Assembly (NCBI RefSeq): GCF_025567125.1
Contig: NZ_JAOQJI010000019.1
Coordinates: forward strand, 4,672 to 68,671
Length of the DNA: 64,000 nucleotides
Direction: 5' to 3'
From: Phocaeicola fibrisolvens
Lineage (GTDB): Bacteria; Bacteroidota; Bacteroidia; Bacteroidales; Bacteroidaceae
Below are positions 18,394-27,598 of the stretch, piece after piece. Made by a program: the position numbers and the translations under genes. Under the pieces are notes generated by a model. The model was not told the DNA's origin. It made no database searches and saw only the letters and a program-made list of their open reading frames with translations. The stretch's first letter is position 1; every line of letters starts with the position of its first letter.

Positions 18394-19828
18394 TGTATGG
18401 AAAAATATAGACTGGTGGACTATCGGACTTTATCTGGTACTGGTCACCTGCGGCTGGTTCAGCGTATGTGGGGCCAGCTATGACTACGGAGAACCGAATT
18501 TCTTCGACATCACGACGCGTGCCGGAAAGCAGCTGATGTGGATTGGCTGTTCACTGGGACTGGGGTTTGTCATACTCATGCTGGAAGACCGCATTTACGA
18601 TACATACGCCTATCTGATTTATGGAATTATGCTTCTGCTACTTTTTGGAACCATCTTCAATCCACATGAAATCAAAGGATCACGCTCATGGATTGTGCTG
18701 GGACCTGTCAGCCTGCAGCCAGCTGAATTTGCCAAGTTTGCCACAGCCTTAGCCTTAGGAAAATATATGAACGAATATACTTTTCACATGCAGCGTACCC
18801 GTAATTTGGTTACCGTACTAGGCATCATCCTGTTGCCCATGGCATTGATCATCCTCCAAAAGGAAACAGGTTCAGCACTGGTATATCTGTCCTTCTTTCT
18901 GATGCTTTATCGTGAAGGCATGACCGGCACCGTATTGTTTTCGGGCATTTGTGCCGTCATTTTCTTTATTGTAGGTCTACGGTTCAGCACTGATATCATG
19001 CCCGACGGCACCACATCCTGGGGAGAATTTTCGGTCCTCACCCTCATCATCCTGCTCAGTGCCTTCCTGGTACGCAGATACTGTGAACAGTTTCCCAAAG
19101 TATCTCCCTATATTCTTGGTATTGGAGGAGGTGGCATCTTGCTGGGAAGCCTGTTTTCATGCTATGTCATCCCGTTCAACGTATGCCATCTTCAACTGGT
19201 GCTCTGCGGGGCCATCGTGCTCACCCTCTTCTATTTTTACCTTCGCGAACGGCTAAGAAATTATCTTTATGTCATCCTCTTTGTCATCGGTTCCGGCGTT
19301 TTTTTCTTTTCTACCGATTATGTATTCAATCAGGTGCTTGAGCCTCATCAAAAAATACGTATTGAAGTATTGCTGGGAATGAAAGACGACCCGACAGGAG
19401 CTGGCTATAACGTCAATCAAAGCAAAATCGCCATCGGTTCAGGCGGACTTTTCGGGAAAGGCTTTCTCAACGGGACCCAGACAAAACTGAAATATGTGCC
19501 GGAACAGGATACCGACTTCATTTTCTGTACCATCGGTGAAGAACAAGGGTTTGTGGGTTCTGCCATTGTCATCTCTCTGTTCATGGCACTCATCCTGCGT
19601 CTCATCGTCCTCTCCGAGCGACAGGAAACCCGCTTTGGAAGAGTCTACGGCTACTGCGTCCTGGGCATTTTCTTCTTCCACCTGTTTATCAATGTCGGAA
19701 TGGTACTCGGACTGACCCCCGTCATCGGTATCCCCCTCCCTTTTTTCAGCTATGGAGGTTCATCGCTCTGGGGCTTCACAATTCTGTTATTTGTCTTTCT
19801 CCGTATTGACGCGGCTCGTGAAAAATAA
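18374..19828 (+). CDS. rodA: RodA peptidoglycan glycosyltransferase (SEDS family)
   Basis: Polymerises lipid II for side-wall growth together with PBP2. I chose the ATG at 18374 because AGGAGG lies at 18361-18366; an earlier in-frame ATG would overlap mrdA further. The 484 aa protein has about ten membrane segments, the SEDS motifs GSRSWIVLGPVSLQPAEFAK and QKETGSALVY, and the C-terminal PFFSYGGSS. Its last 42 bp overlap, tail to tail, the end of gldH on the other strand. Confidence 0.95.
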   Translation: MGYTRGSVWKNIDWWTIGLYLVLVTCGWFSVCGASYDYGEPNFFDITTRAGKQLMWIGCSLGLGFVILMLEDRIYDTYAYLIYGIMLLLLFGTIFNPHEIKGSRSWIVLGPVSLQPAEFAKFATALALGKYMNEYTFHMQRTRNLVTVLGIILLPMALIILQKETGSALVYLSFFLMLYREGMTGTVLFSGICAVIFFIVGLRFSTDIMPDGTTSWGEFSVLTLIILLSAFLVRRYCEQFPKVSPYILGIGGGGILLGSLFSCYVIPFNVCHLQLVLCGAIVLTLFYFYLRERLRNYLYVILFVIGSGVFFFSTDYVFNQVLEPHQKIRIEVLLGMKDDPTGAGYNVNQSKIAIGSGGLFGKGFLNGTQTKLKYVPEQDTDFIFCTIGEEQGFVGSAIVISLFMALILRLIVLSERQETRFGRVYGYCVLGIFFFHLFINVGMVLGLTPVIGIPLPFFSYGGSSLWGFTILLFVFLRIDAAREK

Positions 19829-20338
19829 ACGGACTCCCACATCCAAAACTCCAGGCAACGGATTCTGTCTCATCAGATGGGTAATCCTCAAACTGTGCCC
19901 CACAGAATCCGTGAGCCATACAACTGGTTTTTCACATGTATAGGCCCGCTGATACAAGCCGCCGATAGCACCTTCATGCTGTTCCCAGGCCCCTTTTTCA
20001 TCGGCCAGATAAATATGCAGCGTATCCGTATGCGATGCCAACGAGTCTTCTCCCTCCACCTGTGTCACAGAAAGCCAGATATCCCGGTATGGATATCTAC
20101 CCGTGTGACGGATGCCAATTTCCATTCCATACGTCCCAGCAGCAACTTCCGGAGGAAGAGTAAATACCAAAGAATCGGACTTATTCCAACCTTTTTCTCC
20201 AGGAACAGCCTGATACACATGATACAACGTATCTGTATGACAGGCACCCAACAAGAACAGACAAATTCCTGCCAGCCCTGCACACCGCATACCACGATAA
20301 AAGAGAGGCATACACGGAAATGCCGGTATGCCTTTCAT
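19787..20338 (-). CDS. gldH: GldH-type lipoprotein
   Basis: A lipoprotein of the gliding-motility GldH family, retained in non-gliding Bacteroides. From the chosen ATG at 20338 the product is 183 aa with a lipoprotein signal ending FLLGAC; 20359 and 20290 are alternative starts. The body carries the family-typical WNKSDSLVF, RYPYRDIWLSV and PLPGVLDVGVRL. It starts within about 10 bp of the ricT stop codon, so it is the last gene of a holB-ricT-gldH unit. In gliding relatives GldH acts at the envelope; its role in non-gliding gut species is not established. Confidence 0.85.
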   Translation of the reverse strand: MKGIPAFPCMPLFYRGMRCAGLAGICLFLLGACHTDTLYHVYQAVPGEKGWNKSDSLVFTLPPEVAAGTYGMEIGIRHTGRYPYRDIWLSVTQVEGEDSLASHTDTLHIYLADEKGAWEQHEGAIGGLYQRAYTCEKPVVWLTDSVGHSLRITHLMRQNPLPGVLDVGVRLFFTSRVNTEKDK

Positions 20339-20345
20339 CCATTTT

Positions 20346-21752
20346 TTAAGCCTGAACATCTGTATTTGTATTACGTTCCGGACGTTTTCCTTCATTGTTA
20401 CCGTTATTGTTCCGGCGGAAATTTTTCCGATTATTACGGCTGGGACGAGGTTCCTGTCCCGTTTTCGCCTGCGCCGCACTCCCGGCTGTAGCCGAAACCT
20501 GCGGTACCTCCGAAGAGGAATTACCTTTCGGACGCTGCGGACGATTATTCCTCGCCTGAGGAGCTTTTCTCTCTCTTTCTTTTGTTGTTTCAGGAGTCTG
20601 CACATTATTACTATTACCCGCTTCTGCCGGAACGGGAGCGTTCATTGGTTGAGCAGAAGATTTCGGTTTCTTTTTCCGGTTCTTTCCCGCCTTCGTTTTA
20701 TCAAAACGCGTCAGACTTTCCTGTTCCAGCAAGTCCTTCGACCGTTGCGGTTCACGTCCGGAGAAGTCCTCATCCAGTTTTTCAGGTTTTTCTCCCCGCT
20801 TGTTCATATTCAGTACCTCAAAAGCCCGACGCGCTGAAATAGTTACCTCGTTGGCCAGGAAACTCTTGTCTGTACTGTAAGTAATCATTCCTTTCAGAAT
20901 ATCTGCTTTGAAATAATAATACACGTTATCCAGTGTTTCAAGCGTAATTTCTTTACTCGGCAAGCGCTTCTGACATTCCACGTATGCATCCACCTCATAA
21001 TTCAAGCAACATTTCAGCTTGGCACACTGTCCGGCCAGTTTCTGCGGATTCAACGAAATGTCCTGGAAACGCGCCGCACTGGTAGACACAGACACAAAGT
21101 TCGTCATCCACGTAGCACAGCACAGTTCCCTCCCGCAAGGGCCAATTCCTCCGATACGTCCGGCTTCCTGACGGGCACCAATCTGTTTCATCTCGATTCG
21201 CACCCGGAACGTTTCGGCCAGCACCTTGATCAGCTGACGGAAATCCACACGTTCGTCGGCAATGTAATAGAAAATAGCCTTGTTGCCGTCACCCTGGTAT
21301 TCCACGTCACCGATTTTCATCTGAAGCCCCAGACTCTCCGCAATCTTGCGAGAACGAATCATGGTATCGTGTTCGCGCGACTTGGCCTCTTCGTATTTTT
21401 CCATATCCACTGGCTTTACCTTCCGGTAAATACGGCGAATTTCCACATCCGGTTTCAGGTTGGCTTTCCGCATCTGCAACGGTACCAGCCGTCCAGTCAG
21501 GGTTACCGTACCGATGTCGTGTCCCGGACTGGCCTCAACCGCCACGATGTCCCCCTTTTCCAAGTGCAGTCCGTTGCTGTTTTTATAATATCCTTTCCGG
21601 GTATTCTTGAACTGAACCTCCACCATTTCCTGTTCGTCGGCATTTCCCGGAATGTCGGCCAACCAGTCGTAAGTGTTCAGTTTATTATTCTGTCGTCCGC
21701 AGCCTCCACAGCAGAGTCGGCCACTTCCGTTTTTAAGCTTGAAATCGTCCAT
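20346..21752 (-). CDS. ricT: PSP1-domain protein RicT/YaaT
   Basis: A cytosolic protein of the PSP1 family. In Bacillus, RicT works in a Y complex with RicA/RicF that tunes RNase Y. The 468 aa protein has a cysteine-rich N-terminus (LCCGGCGRQ) and the conserved core with GIGPCGRELCCATW and GQCAKLKCCLNYE, cysteines likely to bind Fe-S or zinc. Beyond about residue 350 comes a long, basic, Asn/Arg/Pro-rich tail with RPSRNNRKNFRRNNNGNN that looks disordered and RNA-binding. It lies 6 bp after holB and immediately before gldH. Confidence 0.88.
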   Translation of the reverse strand: MDDFKLKNGSGRLCCGGCGRQNNKLNTYDWLADIPGNADEQEMVEVQFKNTRKGYYKNSNGLHLEKGDIVAVEASPGHDIGTVTLTGRLVPLQMRKANLKPDVEIRRIYRKVKPVDMEKYEEAKSREHDTMIRSRKIAESLGLQMKIGDVEYQGDGNKAIFYYIADERVDFRQLIKVLAETFRVRIEMKQIGARQEAGRIGGIGPCGRELCCATWMTNFVSVSTSAARFQDISLNPQKLAGQCAKLKCCLNYEVDAYVECQKRLPSKEITLETLDNVYYYFKADILKGMITYSTDKSFLANEVTISARRAFEVLNMNKRGEKPEKLDEDFSGREPQRSKDLLEQESLTRFDKTKAGKNRKKKPKSSAQPMNAPVPAEAGNSNNVQTPETTKERERKAPQARNNRPQRPKGNSSSEVPQVSATAGSAAQAKTGQEPRPSRNNRKNFRRNNNGNNEGKRPERNTNTDVQA

Positions 21753-21758
21753 ATATTA

Positions 21759-22889
21759 TTATTGTTGTTTCATTTCTACAATCATTCTCAGTGCCATGTC
21801 AAAAAAAACCATCTTCGGATTCACGTTCTGTTCGATATGCATTTGCGCCTCCTCCAGCAATCCGGTTACCGAAAAAATATTCCGTTCGTTAATGTAAGGG
21901 GCAAAACGAGTGGCAAACTGCATTTCTTCCGGACTCAGATACACCATATCCGCTTGACGGAAATTGCAGATGAAATTCTCACGCACCATCCGCTGACAAT
22001 ATTCCAACAGATTCTTCTGACGTTCACGCCCCATGCCTGCCACCTGTTCACTCCAGGCTTTCAAACTACGGATATCACGCTTGTAGGCCGTACGCATCAA
22101 ACTCACAAAAAGTTCAAAGCAAAGTTTGTGTTCTTCTCCTAAATGCACATTTTCTACGGCCCTTATCAAGCTACCCGCAGAACGGTGCGCAATGTCACGA
22201 GCATCTTCCTGAGGAAGCATATAACGTTCTTTCAGGTAACGCGCAATATCGGTTTCCGGCAAAGGTTTCAAATGAATGCGCTGCGTACGGCTCACAATGG
22301 TAGGCAATAGCAAGTCCGGCTCTTCACTGACCAGCAGAAAAACCGTTTTCAAAGGAGGTTCTTCCAACAGTTTCAGCAGTTTGTTTGCACACTCCACATT
22401 CATTTTCTCCGGCAGCCAGATAAGCATCACCTTATATCCACCCTGACTGGCTTTCAACGACAATTTACGTTGAATCTCATCACTCTCACGCACATAAATC
22501 TGCGGTTGCTGATTACCGGCATCAATGGTTCGCATCCACTCCTGAAGATCAGCATACGGATTTCGTCCCAGCATCTCACGCCACTGGGGCAAAAACTCAT
22601 CGCATACAACATCCCGCCCCGCTTTCTTTTTCACCACCGGAAAGACAAAATGCATGTCAGGATGTGCCAGATGATCCATCATCTTGCACGAACTGCATTG
22701 TCCGCACGCATCGTCCTCTCCTGGATGCCGGCAGAGCAAATAGCGCGACACCGCCAGGGCCATAGGCAGCTTTCCACTACCCGCAGGTCCTGTAAGCAAC
22801 AAAGCATGGGGCATCTTGCCACTGCGCACACTGTAAATGAGAAGTTGTTTTACTTCTTCTTGTCCGATTACATCCTTAAAAAACGACAT
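21759..22889 (-). CDS. holB: DNA polymerase III subunit delta prime
   Basis: A clamp-loader subunit. The 376 aa AAA+ protein has a P-loop-like GPAGSGK at residues 34-40 followed by Leu41 in place of the usual Thr/Ser, as expected for a delta prime that does not hydrolyse ATP. A zinc module is seen as C-GQC-SSC with an upstream Cys. The helicase-like segment YKVMLIWLPEKMN and LLKLLEEPP are family-typical. It begins the holB-ricT-gldH operon; a -7 box TATTTTTG lies at 22946-22953. Confidence 0.9.
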   Translation of the reverse strand: MSFFKDVIGQEEVKQLLIYSVRSGKMPHALLLTGPAGSGKLPMALAVSRYLLCRHPGEDDACGQCSSCKMMDHLAHPDMHFVFPVVKKKAGRDVVCDEFLPQWREMLGRNPYADLQEWMRTIDAGNQQPQIYVRESDEIQRKLSLKASQGGYKVMLIWLPEKMNVECANKLLKLLEEPPLKTVFLLVSEEPDLLLPTIVSRTQRIHLKPLPETDIARYLKERYMLPQEDARDIAHRSAGSLIRAVENVHLGEEHKLCFELFVSLMRTAYKRDIRSLKAWSEQVAGMGRERQKNLLEYCQRMVRENFICNFRQADMVYLSPEEMQFATRFAPYINERNIFSVTGLLEEAQMHIEQNVNPKMVFFDMALRMIVEMKQQ

Positions 22890-22945
22890 GCTGTTCCGGT
22901 AAAAAATTAGGTTCCTTTTAAGGCAATTACTTCCATATAATCGGA

Positions 22946-22953
22946 CAAAAATA
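22946..22953 (-). promoter_or_regulatory. -7 box of the holB operon promoter
   Basis: TATTTTTG on the minus strand, 56 bp upstream of the holB start codon. Confidence 0.5.
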
Positions 22954-22993
22954 AGAAAAAAATCGTAGTTTCAGGGCATATTCTCCCTTATTA

Positions 22994-24286
22994 TTATATA
23001 ACCGGAGTGAACAAATGTGCAAACCAGCCGACAAAGCGTCGCCACACTCCGCGTTTTTTATACTCTTCACGCGTCATAATCGTGCTGTTGAGTTTGTCAT
23101 TCTGAAACACCTCCCCCAGTTCGGCCGTAGTCGGCAAATCCAGAATAAAGGCATTGATTTCATAATCATAACGCAAACTCCGGCTGTTCAAATTGGTACT
23201 TCCCACCGTACAGAATCGTTCGTCTACCATCATGATTTTGGAATGATGGAATCCTCCGTTGAACACATAAATATGCGCACCGGCTTTGCGCAGTTTGTTG
23301 GCTATATAAAAGCCTGCATCGGGCGTAAACGGGATATCCGATTTGCCGGGAATCATGATTTCTACCCGGACCCCACGCTTGGCAGCCCGCTTGATAGCCT
23401 TCCGCACCTTACGGGTAGGCGTAAAATAAGGATTGATAATCTGCACCTTACGTTCTGCTGCATCCAAGGCGGTAATGTAAGCCTCCCGCATGATTTCCGG
23501 ACAGACCTTCGGAATGCGCTGCACAATAGCGACCCTCCGCCCGGAACCTTGGCAAACACTATCCGGCACCACCTTCATTTCTTTCAACTCTTGATGGGTT
23601 TCCTTATTCCACACCCCGAGAAATGCTTTCTCCAAATATTGTACCGCCGGTCCTTCTATGCGAATGTGCATATCATGCCACGGGCCTACTTCCGGCAACC
23701 CATTAATATAATAATCGGCAATGTTCATTCCGCCTGTATACCCCACTTTTCCATCGATGACCACAATCTTCTGATGGTCACGACAAAATACATGATTGAT
23801 ATAAGGGAAACGGATGGGACTGAAACGGGCCATTTCGATGCCTCTGTCTGCCAGCATCTTCAGATGCTCTTTCCGCAGCGGACGGCTGTTTGACAGATTG
23901 CCGAAATCATCAAAGAGTGCCTTTATCGTCACCCCCTCCTTCGCCTTCTCGGCCAGTAAGGTGAACAACTCTTTGGCAATGGAGTCACTCCTAAAATTGA
24001 AATACTCAAGATGAATATAGTTTTGAGCCTTTTTAATGTCCGCAAACAGATGCTCAAACTTGCTGCGGCCACTCTTCAACAACGTCATCCGATTGCAAGC
24101 TGTCACTGGAATATGCTTTTTTTCCAGGAAACGGGCAAACAAGGAATCAGATGGCAAATACACATCGGCTGTATCGGTTACTTCCTGAAAGGCAGGTTCT
24201 TCCTGTTCCTGCGCCTCCAGCGGGAAGATACAACATACGGCCAGCATCCACCATAATATATACAGTTTCAAATTCATCTTCTTCAT
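22994..24286 (-). CDS. Phospholipase D-family protein, cardiolipin synthase-like
   Basis: Probably joins phosphatidylglycerol units into cardiolipin. From the ATG at 24286 the protein is 430 aa, with a hydrophobic N-terminus (YILWWMLAVCCIFPLEAQ) that reads as a signal peptide or anchor. Two HKD motifs are present: HQKIVVIDG and HSKIMMVDE, both with the full HxKxxxxD pattern, so it is likely active. A periplasm-facing location by signal peptide differs from classic ClsA, which has two N-terminal membrane helices. Alternative starts at 24292 and 24277 are equally possible. Confidence 0.85.
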   Translation of the reverse strand: MKKMNLKLYILWWMLAVCCIFPLEAQEQEEPAFQEVTDTADVYLPSDSLFARFLEKKHIPVTACNRMTLLKSGRSKFEHLFADIKKAQNYIHLEYFNFRSDSIAKELFTLLAEKAKEGVTIKALFDDFGNLSNSRPLRKEHLKMLADRGIEMARFSPIRFPYINHVFCRDHQKIVVIDGKVGYTGGMNIADYYINGLPEVGPWHDMHIRIEGPAVQYLEKAFLGVWNKETHQELKEMKVVPDSVCQGSGRRVAIVQRIPKVCPEIMREAYITALDAAERKVQIINPYFTPTRKVRKAIKRAAKRGVRVEIMIPGKSDIPFTPDAGFYIANKLRKAGAHIYVFNGGFHHSKIMMVDERFCTVGSTNLNSRSLRYDYEINAFILDLPTTAELGEVFQNDKLNSTIMTREEYKKRGVWRRFVGWFAHLFTPVI

Positions 24287-24297
24287 GGTCATTGGGG

Positions 24298-24305
24298 CAA
24301 AAATA
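24298..24305 (-). promoter_or_regulatory. -7 box before the cardiolipin synthase-like gene
   Basis: TATTTTTG on the minus strand. It lies only 11 bp from the chosen start codon, implying a very short leader or use of the start at 24277. Confidence 0.4.
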
Positions 24306-24417
24306 TGGAATATTTCAGAAACCACAATGAGTTTGCAATGCAGAATTGAAAGAATGACCAGCTATTCTACTAAATCGCCTTATTCCTAGTTTCTTCCGGC
24401 CTTTCATATTCTTTGTA

Positions 24418-24492
24418 CCACAGTATGGTTTTCATATCCCACAGTGTGAAATATGTATCCCACACTGTGGTTTTCATATCCCACAGTGTGGG
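24418..24492. repeat. Four-unit array of a CACAGTGTG core at 21-bp period
   Basis: Cores start at 24419 (CACAGTATG), 24440 (CACAGTGTG), 24461 (CACACTGTG) and 24482 (CACAGTGTG), exactly 21 bp apart. The third core is the reverse complement of the others. The 12-bp spacers are similar; the first and third are the same sequence, GTTTTCATATCC. The array lies between the divergent cls-like and mdh genes. A second array of the same core and period is at 55489-55562. Confidence 0.85.
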
Positions 24493-24727
24493 ACAGAGAA
24501 TTTACCGGATAATTTCGAATTATACACTTTGAAGATCCTCAGAAAATGTCCACAGAAAAAAGAAAAGGACAAAGCACATACACCCAAAGACAAAAATGCA
24601 ACCTACTCTTTGCAAAATCAGGGTGTGACTTCTAAAAATAGTGAAATTTTTCCGTAATTGCCGGAAATACTTTCTTCCACCCCCATTTTTCCCGGAACAA
24701 AGATTCGTTTTTCAATGAGAACTTTCC
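24493..24727. other. Upstream region of mdh without genes
   Basis: Between the 21-bp array and the mdh promoter I see no open frame and no clear hairpin. It is probably leader and spacer DNA. Confidence 0.35.
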
Positions 24728-24735
24728 TATCTTTG
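24728..24735 (+). promoter_or_regulatory. -7 box of the mdh promoter
   Basis: TATCTTTG, 59 bp upstream of the mdh start codon. No clear -33 TTG. Confidence 0.55.
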
Positions 24736-24794
24736 CATCGAAAGAAAAAACGAAGACTATACACTTTTATACATAACTTAAATACATAAGAATT

Positions 24795-25796
24795 ATGGAA
24801 TTTGTAACAAACGAAAAACTTACTATTGTTGGTGCTGCCGGTATGATCGGTTCTAACATGGCTCAGACTGCAATCATGATGGGCTTAACTCCTAACATCT
24901 GCTTGTACGACCCGTACGCTCCAGGTTTGGAAGGTGTTGCTGAAGAATTGTTCCACTGCGGTTTCGAAGGTGTGAATGTCACTTTCACTTCAGATATCAA
25001 AGAAGCGCTGACTGGTGCTAAATATATCGTTAACTCAGGTGGTGCTGCTCGTAAAGCTGGTATGACTCGTGAAGACCTGTTGAAAGGTAACGCTGCCATC
25101 GCTGAAGAATTCGGTAAGAACGTTAAACAGTACTGCCCGGATGTAAAACACATCGTTATCATCTTCAACCCGGCTGATATCACTGGTTTGATCACTTTGC
25201 TGTACTCTGGTTTGAAACCGAGCCAGGTTACTACTTTGGCTGCTCTTGACTCTACTCGTCTGCGCAGCGAATTGGCAAAACACTTCGGCGTATCTATGGA
25301 CGCTGTTGAAAACTGCCGTACTTACGGTGGTCACGGTGAACAGATGGCTGTATTTGCTTCAACTGCAAAAGTAAACGGCAAACCGTTGATCGACATGATT
25401 GGTACTGACGCTTTGACTAAAGAACAGTGGGCTGAAATCCAGCAGAAAGTAACAAAAGGTGGTGCCAACATCATCAACTTGCGTGGCCGTTCTTCATTCC
25501 AGAGCCCGGCATACGTTTCTATCGAAATGATCGGTGCTGCTATGGGCGGTAAAGCTTTCCGTTGGCCGGCTGGTACTTATATCTCAAATGATAAGTACGA
25601 TCACATCATGATGGCTTGGGAAACTTCAATCACAGCTGACGGTTGCCACTGCGCTGAACTGAAGGGTACTCCGGAAGAACAGGCTGCTTTGGACAAGAGC
25701 TACGCTCACTTGTGCGACCTGCGTGACGAAGTAATCGCTATGGGCGTTCTTCCTGCTATCTCTGAATGGAACAAACTGAACCCGAACATTAAATAA
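24795..25796 (+). CDS. mdh: Malate dehydrogenase
   Basis: Interconverts malate and oxaloacetate with NAD(H); in Bacteroides it serves the reductive branch to succinate and propionate. The 333 aa protein has the Rossmann motif GAAGMIGSNMAQ at about residues 13-24 and the lactate/malate dehydrogenase catalytic His in YGGHGEQMAVF. Codon choice (GGT, CTG, AAC, CGT) is strongly biased, as in highly expressed genes, and differs from its neighbours. It is a single-gene unit with its own promoter and terminator. Confidence 0.95.
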   Translation: MEFVTNEKLTIVGAAGMIGSNMAQTAIMMGLTPNICLYDPYAPGLEGVAEELFHCGFEGVNVTFTSDIKEALTGAKYIVNSGGAARKAGMTREDLLKGNAAIAEEFGKNVKQYCPDVKHIVIIFNPADITGLITLLYSGLKPSQVTTLAALDSTRLRSELAKHFGVSMDAVENCRTYGGHGEQMAVFASTAKVNGKPLIDMIGTDALTKEQWAEIQQKVTKGGANIINLRGRSSFQSPAYVSIEMIGAAMGGKAFRWPAGTYISNDKYDHIMMAWETSITADGCHCAELKGTPEEQAALDKSYAHLCDLRDEVIAMGVLPAISEWNKLNPNIK

Positions 25797-25816
25797 TCGG
25801 ATTTTCCATTAATATA

Positions 25817-25848
25817 AAAGGAGACTGAATCATCGGTCTCCTTTTTTT
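25817..25848 (+). terminator. Rho-independent terminator of mdh
   Basis: The stem AAAGGAGAC / GTCTCCTTT runs into seven T, 21 bp after the stop codon. Confidence 0.88.
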
Positions 25849-25962
25849 ATGCCAAATTCCAACGTACCTGTACATCATATAAAATCATAAAAATCTCATC
25901 TTCATACATTTACATTTTCCCAATGTACATCTGAAAACTTTCAGTCTCTTTATTAAAAGCAC

Positions 25963-25970
25963 TATCTTTG
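25963..25970 (+). promoter_or_regulatory. -7 box before the PAP2 gene
   Basis: TATCTTTG, 40 bp upstream of the ATG at 26011. Confidence 0.5.
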
Positions 25971-26010
25971 CCGCTCTCTTTACCATGTATTTCTAAAACT
26001 ACGGGCAGCA

Positions 26011-27585
26011 ATGAGAATATGCACTTTATTATTTTTCTTTATTTCAGCACTGACCTGTCACCCGCTATGTGCACATAATCCGACGGGACATTACTTCCTG
26101 ACACAAGACTCTACGTCTTCTCTCACCTCATCGGCTCTTCCTGCGAAGCCAAAGAAAACAAAGGAACTTTTCCAGCAAAACTTTTCGTACATGGGAATTC
26201 CTTTTATCGTTTCCGGATTAATCGTCAAAAAACAAAACCAGGATTTCCGTACACTGCGCAATCGCTTCCAGCCGACTTTTCACCACGAATATGACAATTA
26301 TACACAATATGTCCCGTTAGTTGCCACATGGGGCATGAAATTAGCTGGAGTAGAAAGCCGCAGTTCATGGAAGGAACTCACAGTCAGCAATATTTTCTCA
26401 GCAGCCTTGATGGCCGGCTTTGTCAACACCCTGAAATATACGACCAAAGAAATGCGTCCGGACAATTCATCAAACAATTCATTTCCTTCCGGACATACGG
26501 CCACGGCTTTTATGTGTGCCACAATCCTGCATAAAGAATACGGCATGCTCAGCCCGTGGTACAGCATCGGAGGATATACCTTAGCGGGAATAACCGGTAT
26601 AACACGCCAGCTGAACAACCGTCACTGGATTGGCGATGTGCTGGTAGGAGCTGGAATCGGCATGATTTCAACGGACTTAGGCTATTTATTTTCTGACCTG
26701 ATTTTTCACAAGAATGCTACCGGAACGCGGTCAACACACCATTTCAACCGCTACGATGCACCTTCATTTCTGAGCCTCAACATGGGATTTGCCACAGGAC
26801 CTTCCACTTTACGCACCGCCGACCTCTATGACACAGAAGAAGGAACTCCTTTGGGCATGCGCCTGCATACGGGTACATCGACCGTTGTCAGCGCAGAAGG
26901 AGCTTACTTTTTCAATGCGTATATCGGCTTGGGAGGGCGACTGAGAGTAGCTACCGTTCCTGTTATTGCCGACATTCCCGAAGAGAACAAAAAGCATTTT
27001 GACCTGGACAATGACCTAAAGGAAGGAGCCCCTGTCAACATGTACCTGCTGGACGGACTGGAATCTGACCATTTAGGCATGTGTGACATCGATTTAGGAC
27101 TTTACTTTTCTTATCCGCTCAGCAGCCGCTTCCTGATAGGAAGCAAGCTGTTAGCTGGACGACGCACTAATGCAAACTTTACCTTAAACTCTATTTCACG
27201 GATTAATCCAGCCATTTTCGACCGCCAGAAAGTGAGCCAGGAAGCTTACGACCAATTCTATAAAGCCGACGTAGATTACTATATCCAGCAGGAAGGTCTC
27301 AGCGTTCAGGAAATGCTACAGGGTACTTTCATTGATGAGGAATTTCTTCACATTCGTAAAAGTTCTACATTCAAATTAGGAACCGAACTTTCTCTCGCCT
27401 ACCGCTACAAGGAAAATGCGGCCCTGCGTCTCTATTGCGACTATGACTTTGCCTCCCCCCGACTGACATACGACCTGAAGAACTCCTGGGCAGACGAAGA
27501 CGGTAACCGCGAAGTCCGTTCGTATAGTAAAAGAACGCCTATGCATAATTTTACTTTCGGAACTTCCATCGCGTTCATGTTCTAA
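26011..27585 (+). CDS. PAP2-superfamily phosphatase with C-terminal outer-membrane-like region
   Basis: A 524 aa exported protein with a signal peptide (about residues 1-20). The PAP2 acid phosphatase motifs are complete: KEMRP, then FPSGHTATAF, then TRQLNNRHWIGDV. This predicts action on lipid pyrophosphates, lipid A or undecaprenyl phosphates. The second half (from about residue 250) alternates aromatic and polar residues and ends with FGTSIAFMF, a terminal Phe typical of outer-membrane beta-barrel proteins, so the enzyme may be fused to a barrel. Its end lies 13 bp from the convergent HTCS gene end. Confidence 0.85.
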   Translation: MRICTLLFFFISALTCHPLCAHNPTGHYFLTQDSTSSLTSSALPAKPKKTKELFQQNFSYMGIPFIVSGLIVKKQNQDFRTLRNRFQPTFHHEYDNYTQYVPLVATWGMKLAGVESRSSWKELTVSNIFSAALMAGFVNTLKYTTKEMRPDNSSNNSFPSGHTATAFMCATILHKEYGMLSPWYSIGGYTLAGITGITRQLNNRHWIGDVLVGAGIGMISTDLGYLFSDLIFHKNATGTRSTHHFNRYDAPSFLSLNMGFATGPSTLRTADLYDTEEGTPLGMRLHTGTSTVVSAEGAYFFNAYIGLGGRLRVATVPVIADIPEENKKHFDLDNDLKEGAPVNMYLLDGLESDHLGMCDIDLGLYFSYPLSSRFLIGSKLLAGRRTNANFTLNSISRINPAIFDRQKVSQEAYDQFYKADVDYYIQQEGLSVQEMLQGTFIDEEFLHIRKSSTFKLGTELSLAYRYKENAALRLYCDYDFASPRLTYDLKNSWADEDGNREVRSYSKRTPMHNFTFGTSIAFMF

Positions 27586-27598
27586 CGGCTAAGTACCC

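Noticed and set aside
24418..24492. CRISPR array
   Set aside because: The repeated core is only 9 bp, its orientation alternates, the spacers are similar to each other, and no cas gene is present.
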